Positions 17,202-25,654 of a stretch of DNA of 39,943 nt are shown one piece after another. The notes below the pieces were generated by a model. It had not been told where the DNA came from, did no database searches, and saw nothing but the letters and a program-made list of their open reading frames with translations. This DNA is from Pseudomonadota bacterium (GTDB taxonomy: Bacteria; Pseudomonadota; Gammaproteobacteria; Burkholderiales; Chitinibacteraceae), in the NCBI GenBank assembly GCA_026399755.1, contig JAPLQI010000013.1:1-39943 (forward strand). Reading direction: 5' to 3'. The stretch's first letter is position 1; each line of letters starts with the position of its first letter. Both the position numbers and the translations under genes were made by a program.

Positions 17202-17237
17202 TGGGGAGTGACTTGGGGGGAGGTGGTTCAGTGGAGC

Positions 17238-17627
17238 TTAGATTGTTTCTTTCTGAGGATACACAAGAGAGAGGGATACACGCTGGCAGAATAACTGGCA
17301 CTCCTCAATTGTTGGAGGTATTAGCTTAAGCCAGCGCAAGGAGTAATCAAGAGCAAGAGTGGCATGTAATGCATTAGGATCAGCCATCAGATGCTTAATG
17401 GCGGTGGCAAATTCTGGCACCGCCCAAAATGCAGCTTCTAAGTGCGTCGCCGGTAACAGAGGCTTCTCTGGGTAGCCATCTGCTGATTTATCAGCAGATG
17501 CAGAGGGATAGATAGGCCGAAAACTCGCTGCGCCGCCCACATCCGTATCCATGCCCCTTGCGATCGCTGCACAAATATCGCTTAGACCCAAAGGTGCGGT
17601 CAGTGTCACTTTAGTCGTATAGCTCAT
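17238..17627 (-). CDS. Hypothetical protein, accessory to the 395-residue gene upstream
   Basis: 129 residues, no family recognised. N-terminus MSYTTKVTLTAPLGLSDICAA, a Ser/Ala/Asp-rich middle (SASADKSADG) and a helical C-terminal half with HLEAAFWAVPEFATAIKHLM and YSLRWLKL. It overlaps the upstream gene by four bases, so the two are translated together. A 10-bp perfect inverted repeat (CATCTGCTGA...TCAGCAGATG) lies within it around 17471-17494. It is not part of the standard Mu set and interrupts the gpG-protease neighbourhood. Confidence 0.6.
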   Translation of the reverse strand: MSYTTKVTLTAPLGLSDICAAIARGMDTDVGGAASFRPIYPSASADKSADGYPEKPLLPATHLEAAFWAVPEFATAIKHLMADPNALHATLALDYSLRWLKLIPPTIEECQLFCQRVSLSLVYPQKETI

Positions 17628-18811
17628 GGCAGGGTGACTCCTGAAAGTTGAGCAAAATACCGTTCAATTACTTCAAGCTCAGCATCGGGAATTGCAGAGG
17701 GGCAAACTGCGCGAGCAAACATCGTCACAGACGCACCTCCAGATCCTTCTGCTGTCGCTGCTGACAGCGCCCCCATTTGCCAAGATTCATTACTTACTAA
17801 AAAGGTATTGTTGGGTGATGGCGTGTTTTTCAACCCAAGACGACTGGATGTTATTCGGAGAGAGCTATTTACGGACGATTTACGGGCGGCATAGATTAGC
17901 CTCTCGTTAGCACTGTAAGTTTCTACGGAATTAGTGTCGTTACCCCATTGCCCTACGGTAAGAACACCTGTTGGCCGTAATCCTAAATGCAAGTTAGTAT
18001 TTGTGCCGTTAGAGCGGCCTCCCTGATACCCACTTTGTCGATAAGCTGCTGCGTCAACCACTGTATATGGTGAATTAACCAGTGACCCGCCCACATTCGA
18101 CATATCAAAGTAATCATCAGCCCCGTCAAACTCCCATGCCCAGCCCCACTCAATAACTTCTCGGATTGACGCGTTATCAACTACCGAATTGGCTGTGCCG
18201 TTGGCCGCAGAAGGCATAATCTGCCCCCATCCCAAACCCTGGCATGTGAAAGTGCCCGTTTTCCCAATGGGGACAACGCCATTGCCATAACGCAATGCTG
18301 CATCGTTTGAAGAGCCTGAAACCAGTGTCGAAGACAATTGATAGGACTTGCCGATGACTGGGGGCGGGACAGCGGCATTTACAATCCCGCCCCATTGAAC
18401 CGCTGCAGCACCAATAACTAACTGACCGTTTGCAATTGAGTAGCCAGCAGGCGTATTCCACTGAGGCCCCAGTGGCCCTGAAAAATCCCCATTGGGGACC
18501 AGCTCTGGCCCCAACTTTGTAGGGACTTTTTTTAGAATGGGTTTTGCTGATGATGTGGGCTGAGTAATTGATTTACTGCCACATAAATCTTGCACATAGC
18601 CAACAGGGGTATCAATCGCGCATTGATTTGTTCCATCGCTATTGATGTAGCAATAGTTGGGGTCCGCCACATACAGCGATCCACCATATTTACGCAATAT
18701 AGAAATAATTAATGCCTGACCGCTTAGGGCTGGCGCTAAAGAGCGGACAAGCTTTCTCATGGCTAACTCAGGAGGCCTAAAAGGGCGGACCGCTAAATTT
18801 CTGCTAATCAT
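17624..18811 (-). CDS. Large virion-associated accessory protein with lectin-like domains
   Basis: 395 residues, outside the Mu core set. The N-terminus is short and basic; a Cys-containing stretch (YCYINSDGTNQC, about 54-65) precedes GPELVPNGDFSGPLGPQW (about 103-120), typical of carbohydrate-binding-like beta sandwiches in phage proteins. WEFDGADDYFDMSN (about 233-246) resembles the start of LamG/concanavalin-like domains. These suggest a capsid-surface or appendage protein that binds sugars. An internal Met at residue 18 is an alternative start. It overlaps its neighbours at both ends by four bases. Confidence 0.65.
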   Translation of the reverse strand: MISRNLAVRPFRPPELAMRKLVRSLAPALSGQALIISILRKYGGSLYVADPNYCYINSDGTNQCAIDTPVGYVQDLCGSKSITQPTSSAKPILKKVPTKLGPELVPNGDFSGPLGPQWNTPAGYSIANGQLVIGAAAVQWGGIVNAAVPPPVIGKSYQLSSTLVSGSSNDAALRYGNGVVPIGKTGTFTCQGLGWGQIMPSAANGTANSVVDNASIREVIEWGWAWEFDGADDYFDMSNVGGSLVNSPYTVVDAAAYRQSGYQGGRSNGTNTNLHLGLRPTGVLTVGQWGNDTNSVETYSANERLIYAARKSSVNSSLRITSSRLGLKNTPSPNNTFLVSNESWQMGALSAATAEGSGGASVTMFARAVCPSAIPDAELEVIERYFAQLSGVTLP

Positions 18812-19101
18812 CGGCGCACCTCGGCAAACACCGGCGCGGTTGCCACAGACAACAGCTCAAGTGCAAAGTAAGGCACGGGAACCGTAACCTGCATCAGATC
18901 TACCCCTCGGCCATTCAAGGGTAACTGGCCCTCAATCAGCGGGGCCATGCCGTCCTGAGTATTGCCACCCCATAGCCGATAGGTGCAAGTCCCAGTGCAG
19001 CGAACACTGACAGCGGCCACTTCAATATTTAAATTCATAATGACGGGCTGCATACCCAGCTGCGTTACGCCATTTGCTAAGATAATTGTACTGCCGTTCA
19101 T
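18808..19101 (-). CDS. Hypothetical small beta-rich protein
   Basis: 97 residues, no family recognised. The predicted strands are hydrophobic and regular (TIILANGVTQLGMQPVIMNLN, TCTYRLWGGNT, MQVTVPVPYFALELL), suggesting a compact beta sandwich. It overlaps the 395-residue gene by four bases and starts the three-gene insert between gpG and the protease. A virion accessory role is likely by position only. Confidence 0.55.
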   Translation of the reverse strand: MNGSTIILANGVTQLGMQPVIMNLNIEVAAVSVRCTGTCTYRLWGGNTQDGMAPLIEGQLPLNGRGVDLMQVTVPVPYFALELLSVATAPVFAEVRR

Positions 19102-19189
19102 AACTACCCCTTTTCATCATGGTTAATGGTGTTAACTGGTGTTAATTCGCAATAGTTGCCACTTAAACGAGCGTATCTCTATTCCTGTA

Positions 19190-19220
19190 CCACACAACGC
19201 CTTAAACACGGTTTGTGTGG
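19190..19220. terminator. Hairpin in the gap downstream of gpG
   Basis: CCACACAA...TTGTGTGG, 8-bp stem with a 15-base loop. On the plus strand a T-rich tail (CTTTCTTT) follows; on the minus strand, the strand of all local genes, no T run follows. It could slow transcription after gpG, or stop antisense transcription. The rest of 19102-19229 shows only short GGTGTTAA-type direct repeats. Confidence 0.4.
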
Positions 19221-19229
19221 CTTTCTTTA

Positions 19230-19721
19230 TTAACCGCCAATTACACCGCGTAAGTAGTCACTTACCGTCTGCTCGATCTCATCTTCATCTTCTGGTGCGA
19301 GCACTAAAAAGGGTCTTGCGGGGATTTTGCTGCCGGGGTGGTTTACTGATCTGGCAAAGCGGTTGCCAAACTTCAGGGCTTTGGCATTTCTTGCCACAAT
19401 TTTGTGTGGGCGGGTTTGCCCTCCAAACTGGTGGATGGCGGCATACTTCACATTCGTCCCAACTGCCGCTGTATCCGCGCTACTGCTCGGCACAATAGAA
19501 GCCGCAAGACGGCCAGAGGCTTGCAGTATCTTTCCACCTGGGCGGCCTGGTGGTTTTAACCCTTGCCAGCGTGGCCGGCCTTCCTGTGCAAAGTTTTCTT
19601 CTACGGCATCCCACATTACATCGGCAATTTGCCGCATCAGCGGTGCTGGATGAGCGGCTGCTTTCTTTAAACGATCAAACAAAGAATCTAATTGTTTAAT
19701 GTCGATTGAAATTTCAATCAC
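19230..19721 (-). CDS. Virion morphogenesis protein G (tail completion)
   Basis: 163 residues of the Mu gpG/P2 gpS-like family (phage virion morphogenesis). It has DVMWDAVEENFAQEGRPRW (about 34-52), LQASGRLAASI (about 66-76), VKYAAIHQFGG (about 91-101) and the C-terminal IPARPFLVL. These are the usual landmarks. The protein helps complete the head-tail junction. It follows MuF by about 100 bases, a gap that has no evident gene. Confidence 0.92.
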   Translation of the reverse strand: MIEISIDIKQLDSLFDRLKKAAAHPAPLMRQIADVMWDAVEENFAQEGRPRWQGLKPPGRPGGKILQASGRLAASIVPSSSADTAAVGTNVKYAAIHQFGGQTRPHKIVARNAKALKFGNRFARSVNHPGSKIPARPFLVLAPEDEDEIEQTVSDYLRGVIGG

Positions 19722-19823
19722 AGCTATACTCCAGTAGTGGCCTCAGAAACACGGTGAATACTCTCGGCCGTAGGACGTTGTAAAACGGATCGCGTGGGGG
19801 TGAAGAGAGAGTCCCCCCTGAGG

Positions 19824-21125
19824 CTACATTCCCACCAAATTATTTTGCAGTACGTCACCTTTCTTCATGGCCTGCTTTGCTGCAGTCATACTGCTTTCAC
19901 GGAAAGAGGTCAGAAACAGGGCTTTGCCGCTCTGGGTTGCCTTCACCACCGCGTGATAAATTTTCCCTTCCCGCCTGATAAACACCAGATTTAACTCGCC
20001 CTGGCGAATAATCAGCTGTGCCTGCTCGATGACAGATTGCACCCGCCAATAATCAGCCAATTCAATGTTTTGCCCTTCCCGTGCCACCAGCTGCTTAAGC
20101 ACCGTATCGTCAGAGAGCCACACCGTCTGTGCTTCTGACTTTAATAGTTGCCGGTATTCCTCTGAAAGTACGGCCACTGGAAAGCGCTGCCCAGTACTAA
20201 GCTGCTGGCGTGCAGCCTCTATCAATAGCGCATTGCTCAACTCTGGCTGTGCTTTGCGTAAGGCCGCAACACCTTGTTCTAAGCCCTGATGCCACGTTTT
20301 AAAGGCTGGCCCCGTTAAGCTGCCCTGTACATACTGGCGGGCAGTGGCCGCAGGGTATTTATCCAGCGCAGGTTGAAACGCCGCTTGCCCAGGGTTATAT
20401 CCAAACCCTGCATCTGCAGTGAACTTTTCACCCGTGGCTAACTGGTAGCTAGGCACTTGACGTGTCGTGCCTTTTTTATCAATCAGTTGCTCTGTGGTTC
20501 CCATACGGCCTTCGCTATTACTAATCGCTAAATCCTTACGATCCACATCACGGGCGGAGCGAGTACGCACCCTGCAGCGGCAATTCCAGCCATTTGGCGG
20601 ATAGAAGCTTTGCCAAAAGTCATCATCAAAACGAAAAATCTGCCCAGAAAGTGCCCTGTGACGGGGGCGTGTGCGGCTATCTAACACCGCTACATACTCC
20701 CACCAGGGGCGAGTATCGGCGCTGGCCAGCTGCTCGCGGTAACGTCCAGCCATATACGCGGACTGCATATTGGTACGAAAGATCGTTTCTAAGCGCCGTG
20801 GGTTTAAGCGTTTCCCCACCACTTCCCCTGTGGTTTGATCAACGATGTGGCCCTTACCCCACCAACCTTTTTCTTTTAGTGTTGGAATAAGGTTGTTTTT
20901 AAACTCTTGCAGGGTGCCGCCATTCTTCAGCAGCTTATCCAGTTCGCCCCGGATGTCTTGCAGTACGTCCAGCTTGGTGACACCGGCCACCGTAAATGAT
21001 TTAGCGTGCGCTTCTGCCCAGACGTCTTGCCATTTGAAGCCGATAGCGTAGCCCTTGCCCTCAAAGTACTTGATGGCCTCTTCAGGCTGCAGGCCAATGG
21101 CAAAACCTAGATCAGGCAGCGGCAT
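19824..21125 (-). CDS. MuF head morphogenesis protein with a possible PBECR-like C-terminal domain
   Basis: 433 residues from ATG 21125 (GGGGA seven bases upstream); a longer TTG start at 21149 is less likely. The MuF domain covers about 90-200: FRTNMQSAYMAGRYREQ, AVLDSRTRPRHRAL, and FYPPNGWNCRCRVR with the paired Cys. This minor head protein is packaged with the portal. The last 110 residues (VWLSDDTVLKQL..., YHAVVKATQSGKALFLTSFRESS) resemble the nuclease-like PBECR domains sometimes fused to MuF; this is inference from pattern, not a search. The start overlaps the portal stop by 14 bases. Confidence 0.88.
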   Translation of the reverse strand: MPLPDLGFAIGLQPEEAIKYFEGKGYAIGFKWQDVWAEAHAKSFTVAGVTKLDVLQDIRGELDKLLKNGGTLQEFKNNLIPTLKEKGWWGKGHIVDQTTGEVVGKRLNPRRLETIFRTNMQSAYMAGRYREQLASADTRPWWEYVAVLDSRTRPRHRALSGQIFRFDDDFWQSFYPPNGWNCRCRVRTRSARDVDRKDLAISNSEGRMGTTEQLIDKKGTTRQVPSYQLATGEKFTADAGFGYNPGQAAFQPALDKYPAATARQYVQGSLTGPAFKTWHQGLEQGVAALRKAQPELSNALLIEAARQQLSTGQRFPVAVLSEEYRQLLKSEAQTVWLSDDTVLKQLVAREGQNIELADYWRVQSVIEQAQLIIRQGELNLVFIRREGKIYHAVVKATQSGKALFLTSFRESSMTAAKQAMKKGDVLQNNLVGM

Positions 21126-22686
21126 TGATGCGTCCCCATACATCGGCAACGAACAAGGCCCGCGTTAACATCGCCTGTAATTCACTTTCGTCCAGATCCG
21201 GCCAAGCGTTTGAAAGCGCCGCAATAATCTCATCAGGTCCATCACCCGCATTAATTTGCCGAATCAGCGGAGCCAGCAGTATTTGCACTGCATCGTCCAG
21301 CTGTGGCAGTTCGGTGGCATCAAGCGCGTGCTGATCTGGGTAAACTACTTCGCCTTTGCCATTACTTAAAACAGCGCGAAATTTTGCATCAGCGACCTGA
21401 GGTCTGGGGCGTAGCTCAGGAGGGAGGGTCATTTCTGGGCGAGGAGCAATCAGCACGTCATCGCCTTTTTTTGCAATAGGAATGGCCAACTTATTATGAA
21501 CCCACTCTGTTTTTACCTTTAAGCCCAAGCCGACTAATTTAGGCAAGGCATCGGCATACAGCATTAGGCTTTCAGGCTGACGGGTATCAAATTTGAACTG
21601 AGGCAAACGCCGTGGGTCAACTTCGCCATTAAGTGCCAGCAATGGATAAATCAGATCACGGGTCAGCGTGCTGGCCAGTTGCCTGGCATCAGATACTTTT
21701 AGATCATGGCGCACTTCGTTATGCACATTGCCCAAAGCATTAGTACTGCTTTTACCATCGGCCTGGCTGGTTAATGTGCCGCCCAAAATGGCTTTTGATT
21801 GTGACTTTTCAGCCCAATCCACCATGCTCAGGAAAGGGCCTTCGCTGCCTTTGGCCGCTTCCTGAAATTCAATCAGCATGCCTTCTGGGATAATCCCTGC
21901 CGCGTTATGGCCAATGCTGGCCACGGCTTGCAGCAGAGTGCTTTTTTCTGCGTCTGTACTACCGCTAGGATATTTACCCAGGCGAAGCGGCAAGCCGTAA
22001 ATTTCCAGAAACTCAGCTAGATCACGCACCGAGTAATTCTTAAATAAGTAGGGCCAAGCCAGCACCCGATGCAAACCTGCGCGGTTTAAATAACCAGACT
22101 TAGCTTTGTGCTTATGAATAACCCAGCCAAAAGGCCATAAACCAGCACCTTCTAATGAGCCATCACGCAGGCGCAGCTCGTTGCCATCATGCTGCAGTGT
22201 TTGAAACCAGCGCTGTGGCCGGTGCGTTAACGTCTTGGGTTGCCATTCGCGGCCGTGTTGCTGCCAGTCGATCTCTAAGGCGGCAAAGCCATGGCCGATG
22301 CCATCTAGCGCGTCCAGCATGACATCTTCAAAATCAGCAATATCCAGTAACCACTCCTGCACCTGCTCAGCCTGTTTCTTTTCAGCAGGGCTGGCATTGC
22401 GGGGCGGCTCCACGCTCCAATCTAAGGTGAGCAAGGCACGCTTACGCTTGCTCATCTCGGCAAAGATATGCGTATCTTTTTCTTCCATATCGCAAAACAA
22501 ATCGGCTTGCGCGGCCAAATGGCCCATCTCAGCTTGCTCTAATATCTGCGCCAGCCGTGGTGGCGTAAGCCCCTTCGCAGGGTGCTGAGCAAACTCACGA
22601 GCGGTATTGGTAAGCCGTGATGATTGCGCTTCACGCAGTACCGCCTGCTCAAAGGGATTGCCATATTGATCAAGAATGCGTGCCAT
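21112..22686 (-). CDS. Portal protein (DUF935, Mu gp29-like)
   Basis: 524 residues. Family DUF935: RILDQYGNPF at the N-terminus, then DMEEKDTHIFAEMSKRKRALL (about 65-85), WSVEPPR, and GHGFAALEIDW (about 130-140). The second half has LRLGKYP and ILGGTLTSQADGKSS, typical of the portal stem/clip region. It forms the dodecameric DNA channel of the head. It is followed directly by MuF and preceded by TerL, the conserved packaging order. Confidence 0.95.
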   Translation of the reverse strand: MARILDQYGNPFEQAVLREAQSSRLTNTAREFAQHPAKGLTPPRLAQILEQAEMGHLAAQADLFCDMEEKDTHIFAEMSKRKRALLTLDWSVEPPRNASPAEKKQAEQVQEWLLDIADFEDVMLDALDGIGHGFAALEIDWQQHGREWQPKTLTHRPQRWFQTLQHDGNELRLRDGSLEGAGLWPFGWVIHKHKAKSGYLNRAGLHRVLAWPYLFKNYSVRDLAEFLEIYGLPLRLGKYPSGSTDAEKSTLLQAVASIGHNAAGIIPEGMLIEFQEAAKGSEGPFLSMVDWAEKSQSKAILGGTLTSQADGKSSTNALGNVHNEVRHDLKVSDARQLASTLTRDLIYPLLALNGEVDPRRLPQFKFDTRQPESLMLYADALPKLVGLGLKVKTEWVHNKLAIPIAKKGDDVLIAPRPEMTLPPELRPRPQVADAKFRAVLSNGKGEVVYPDQHALDATELPQLDDAVQILLAPLIRQINAGDGPDEIIAALSNAWPDLDESELQAMLTRALFVADVWGRINAAA

Positions 22687-22703
22687 TTTATAAGTCTCGT
22701 GGT

Positions 22704-24326
22704 TTACCAGGCGCCGCCACCGCCAAACTGGCTGTGGTTGCTGACTGGTGTAAATGCAATCTGCCCAAAGCCCGTGGTGGCAGCCATCCAGAGCATTTGC
22801 AAAGCATCGGGGCCGTCATCGTGATCAGCCATTGGAAAGTGCCGTAGCTGATCCAGCATTGTGGTTTGGCTTGGGTGAAGACGAATTAAGGCATTAGCAA
22901 CATGGGGCTGGATGCTTTCAATTCGCAACAATTTATCTGTACTGGGAATGATGGCGCGAGCAGGGACAGGAATACCCGCAATCGCAGCACGCTTCACTAA
23001 TTCAGTACGTAAGAACTCTTGGAATTGCACTGCCTCTACAACCCACAGTAAGCAGCGGTATTCCTTCTGCAGCGCAATCACATCGCTAATGATCTTGTCT
23101 GGCAGACGCTTACGAATAGCGGCTTCCACCACATCCAGCACGCCGGTATACCGATTAAAGCCACCAACTAGCAGGGCTGAAGGATCGCGACTTGCGCCTT
23201 TTTTACCCAATGATGGATCACAAGCGCCGTAAAACACCCATTCAGCAAGACGGTTAACCCAGAACTGGATGCAATTGGCAAAGGGTGCGGAATCACCTGC
23301 CACCGGATCATTTTGATATTCGGAATCAAAGGCAGAGTGGCCGTCACGCGCACGGATTTTCATAAGCTTTTCAATCGGACGAGCTGACCAGGACACCTGC
23401 GCCCCTGCATCCATCAGCGCTTTTTTAGCGGCATAAAATGCATCAGCAACATCTTCGCCCTCATTACGCAAAACTTCTTCCCAGCGCTCCCACAGATCCA
23501 TACGATCTGGCCAGCGGAGAACGGCTTTAAAACGGGCGGTCTTCCATAGTTTGTTGCCCAAGGTACGGGACAGCACGGAGTCGTAATGCAAAATCGTACC
23601 GATATAGACCACGTCAAACTTAGCGACGGCACCGCCTAAAGGCAGCACTGTTTTCTTCAGCCAAGACTCCAGCTTATCGCGCTGCTCCGGACTGCGGACT
23701 TGTTCATCATTTTCAATATCATCCAGCACACAAAGGTCTGGCCGGTGCGGGCCATGGCGCAAACCACGCAGTTTCTTACCTGAGCCAGCCACCTGAACCT
23801 TGGCATCATTCTTTAACACAATCGTACCGGCCTGCCATACGCGCCCTTGGCCCGCAATCTCAGGGAAATCCATCTCCAAGCGTGGATTAAATTGCAGCTC
23901 CGCTTTGATCGCTTCTAACATCGGATAGGCTTGATCAATACTATCCATCACGATGACAGGATATTTTTTACGCCCTGTAATCAAACACCACAGCACAAAC
24001 AACTGAGAAACCAAGGTCGATTTGGCTTCGCCCCGTGGAGCCGCTATAGCATCTGTTTCGCTTTTATCACTACTCACCAGTTGCGGTAAGCGGTGAAACA
24101 GATGCTCATGCAGTTGTGAGCGCTCAGGGAATTTCACATAATGCGGAAAGTAGTTTTCAACAAAAAAGGCATAGCCATGGACCGGATCAAACACCCGTAA
24201 GCGACGGCTGGCCGTTTCCGCAGGGCTAGGATCAAAGCCAGTGACTTCTGCTTCAATCGTGCGGCGTAGCTCAATAGCCAGCTCGCCCAAACCCTTAAGA
24301 AAATCTTTACTGTTTAGTTTGGCCAT
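22704..24326 (-). CDS. Terminase large subunit (Mu gp28-like)
   Basis: 540 residues. The ATPase half has a Walker A-like APRGEAKST (96-104) and a Walker B-type DLCVLDDIEND with acidic residues near 200-210. The coupling region follows, and the C-terminal half is the nuclease domain, containing GACDPSLG and DDGPDALQM, the latter with the usual acidic triad member. Mu terminase cuts by headful from one end. The gene starts 13 bases before the end of a small upstream gene, with which it overlaps. Confidence 0.95.
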   Translation of the reverse strand: MAKLNSKDFLKGLGELAIELRRTIEAEVTGFDPSPAETASRRLRVFDPVHGYAFFVENYFPHYVKFPERSQLHEHLFHRLPQLVSSDKSETDAIAAPRGEAKSTLVSQLFVLWCLITGRKKYPVIVMDSIDQAYPMLEAIKAELQFNPRLEMDFPEIAGQGRVWQAGTIVLKNDAKVQVAGSGKKLRGLRHGPHRPDLCVLDDIENDEQVRSPEQRDKLESWLKKTVLPLGGAVAKFDVVYIGTILHYDSVLSRTLGNKLWKTARFKAVLRWPDRMDLWERWEEVLRNEGEDVADAFYAAKKALMDAGAQVSWSARPIEKLMKIRARDGHSAFDSEYQNDPVAGDSAPFANCIQFWVNRLAEWVFYGACDPSLGKKGASRDPSALLVGGFNRYTGVLDVVEAAIRKRLPDKIISDVIALQKEYRCLLWVVEAVQFQEFLRTELVKRAAIAGIPVPARAIIPSTDKLLRIESIQPHVANALIRLHPSQTTMLDQLRHFPMADHDDGPDALQMLWMAATTGFGQIAFTPVSNHSQFGGGGAW

Positions 24327-24469
24327 TCAGCAGCAGCCTTAAGCTTCATTTCATTCATATAGCTGGTATGCCAAACCAACATGGCAAAATAGCGCCGCTC
24401 ACTCATGGCCCAAAAATGCTGCCAGCGATACCACACTAAAATATGGCCGTTATCGAGATCAGCACTCAT
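24314..24469 (-). CDS. Short unnamed gene upstream of TerL (51 residues)
   Basis: Reading ATG 24469 to TAA 24314 gives MSADLDNGHI, then a Trp-rich segment (VWYRWQHFWAM) and a second hydrophobic helix-like part ending AAAEWPN. It overlaps the end of the 63-residue gene upstream by 11 bases and the start of TerL by 13. Such overlaps on both sides, in an otherwise unexplained gap, suggest a real coupled gene. I know of no function; a small packaging accessory is possible. Confidence 0.6.
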   Translation of the reverse strand: MSADLDNGHILVWYRWQHFWAMSERRYFAMLVWHTSYMNEMKLKAAAEWPN

Positions 24470-24650
24470 CGGGGGAAGCCGCGATGTATGCACCTACTAA
24501 AGCCAATGCCATCTCGCCATGGCCTCTGGGATATTCCGCCACAACATGACGAATTTTTGCAGCTGCTTTAGCGACCATTTCCCGTTCTTGCAGCGGTAAC
24601 TCTGCAATCGTTGCTTGGATTGCCATTAAGGTAATCTGATCTTCATTCAT
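24459..24650 (-). CDS. Hypothetical small protein in the packaging block
   Basis: 63 residues, helical: EDQITLMAIQATIAEL at the N-terminus and VAKAAAKIRHVV in the middle, ending SPDEC. No family recognised. It follows the small-terminase gene by five bases and overlaps the next small gene by 11. Small unnamed genes at this place occur in other Mu-like phages. Confidence 0.65.
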   Translation of the reverse strand: MNEDQITLMAIQATIAELPLQEREMVAKAAAKIRHVVAEYPRGHGEMALALVGAYIAASPDEC

Positions 24651-24655
24651 GCTAT

Positions 24656-25165
24656 TTACCCGTAAGTTTTGGCTAGCTCAGAACCAAATGGCTCCAGCAC
24701 CTCTACAAAGGCCGCTGCATGTTGCGGGTAGTGCTCGCGGATATACTCCGCTAACTTTTGCACTACTTGCATGGCCGTTGCTAATTCACTGGTGTCCGGC
24801 AGTACCCGTTTACTTGCCGCTACTGTTTTGTTGTATGAATCAGCAAGGCTGGCCAGCATCGTGACACGGACCATTGGCGTTAGTTTCTGCCCTTCATCAT
24901 TGGCGTTGAGCGTTTCCATAACGGATTGGTATTGCAGCAAAAAACCAGCCAGCATTTGTCTAGCCAGCTCTTCCATGCTGCCGCCTGCCAGTGTTTGTGC
25001 AGCCCGCAGCTTGTCCCAATCATCGCCTTCAGCCGCAGCATCGCTTTTCCAGCGCCTTGCCGTTGCAATAGCGACATTGCACTGCAGCGCACCGATTTCT
25101 AATGCCTGCTGATCAAATATGTACATACGGCGTAATTTATCGCGCGTCTCTTGTGGGTGAGCCAT
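24656..25165 (-). CDS. Terminase small subunit (DUF1804)
   Basis: 169 residues, DUF1804 family: MAHPQETRDKLRRMYIFD at the N-terminus, a helix-turn-helix region with QCNVAIATARRWK (about 28-40), GDDWDKLRAAQ (about 47-57), VLPDTSELATAMQVVQ (about 121-136) and a C-terminal FVEVLEPFG. The N-terminal HTH is the likely DNA-recognition part. It is directly upstream of TerL, as in related phages. The start codon is five bases after the stop of the coiled-coil membrane gene. Confidence 0.93.
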   Translation of the reverse strand: MAHPQETRDKLRRMYIFDQQALEIGALQCNVAIATARRWKSDAAAEGDDWDKLRAAQTLAGGSMEELARQMLAGFLLQYQSVMETLNANDEGQKLTPMVRVTMLASLADSYNKTVAASKRVLPDTSELATAMQVVQKLAEYIREHYPQHAAAFVEVLEPFGSELAKTYG

Positions 25166-25170
25166 CTATG

Positions 25171-25401
25171 TCATCCCAAATGCAAAACAGAACGCTTAAG
25201 AATTTCCACTGCAATCGCGGTTCCTACGGCAGCAATGCCACCGCTGATTGCGCCTGACTTGGCAGCTTGTATTTCCACAGTACGCATCCGCTCATCCAGA
25301 CCATCGACCCGGTCAGATAGCTGGTTTTGATTACCAATAATCATATCCAGCTTGCCTTCCATACGACCCAGCATTAACGCTAGCGAGTTATCATCAGCCA
25401 T
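25171..25401 (-). CDS. Small coiled-coil protein with a C-terminal membrane segment (XhlA-like)
   Basis: 76 residues. The first 45 form a heptad-like helix (LMLGRMEGKLDMI, LSDRVDGLDERMRTVE), followed by a Gly/Ala-rich hydrophobic segment (about 48-68) and a short basic end. This architecture matches phage XhlA-type proteins that assist holins, though such proteins are also found beside terminase genes. The start shares one base with the stop of the zinc-finger gene. Function inferred only from shape. Confidence 0.6.
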   Translation of the reverse strand: MADDNSLALMLGRMEGKLDMIIGNQNQLSDRVDGLDERMRTVEIQAAKSGAISGGIAAVGTAIAVEILKRSVLHLG

Positions 25402-25607
25402 CAGGCCTGTCCTTTTTCAAAAATGGTTTGACAGCTAATACAACGGATACAGCCAAGGGCTGCGGCTTGGCGGGCAGCAGGAATAGCTGCACCGCAGTCT
25501 TCACACTCAGTCGCGCTAATGCCATGCGGTGCATTTTTACGCGTATGGGCAATGGCCCCATCTCGCTGCAATTGCTCCAGCTCGCTGGCCCTGTCGAATA
25601 AGTCCAT
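25401..25607 (-). CDS. DksA/TraR-type C4 zinc-finger protein
   Basis: 68 residues. A short helical N-terminus is followed by C35-x2-C38-x17-C56-x2-C59, the exact cysteine spacing of the DksA/TraR finger. TraR-like proteins bind the secondary channel of host RNA polymerase and mimic DksA with ppGpp. At 68 residues it is the size of plasmid TraR (73) rather than DksA (151). In this phage it may reprogram host transcription during late growth. It sits between the lysis genes and the terminase. Confidence 0.88.
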   Translation of the reverse strand: MDLFDRASELEQLQRDGAIAHTRKNAPHGISATECEDCGAAIPAARQAAALGCIRCISCQTIFEKGQA

Positions 25608-25654
25608 ATCAATCTCGCGAAAGAAGCGAGCTGCCGCGATGGGCAGCCTGCTTT

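Noticed and set aside
17471-17494. 10-bp inverted repeat inside the 129-residue gene as a terminator
   Set aside because: No T run follows on either strand, and it encodes a regular part of the reading frame.
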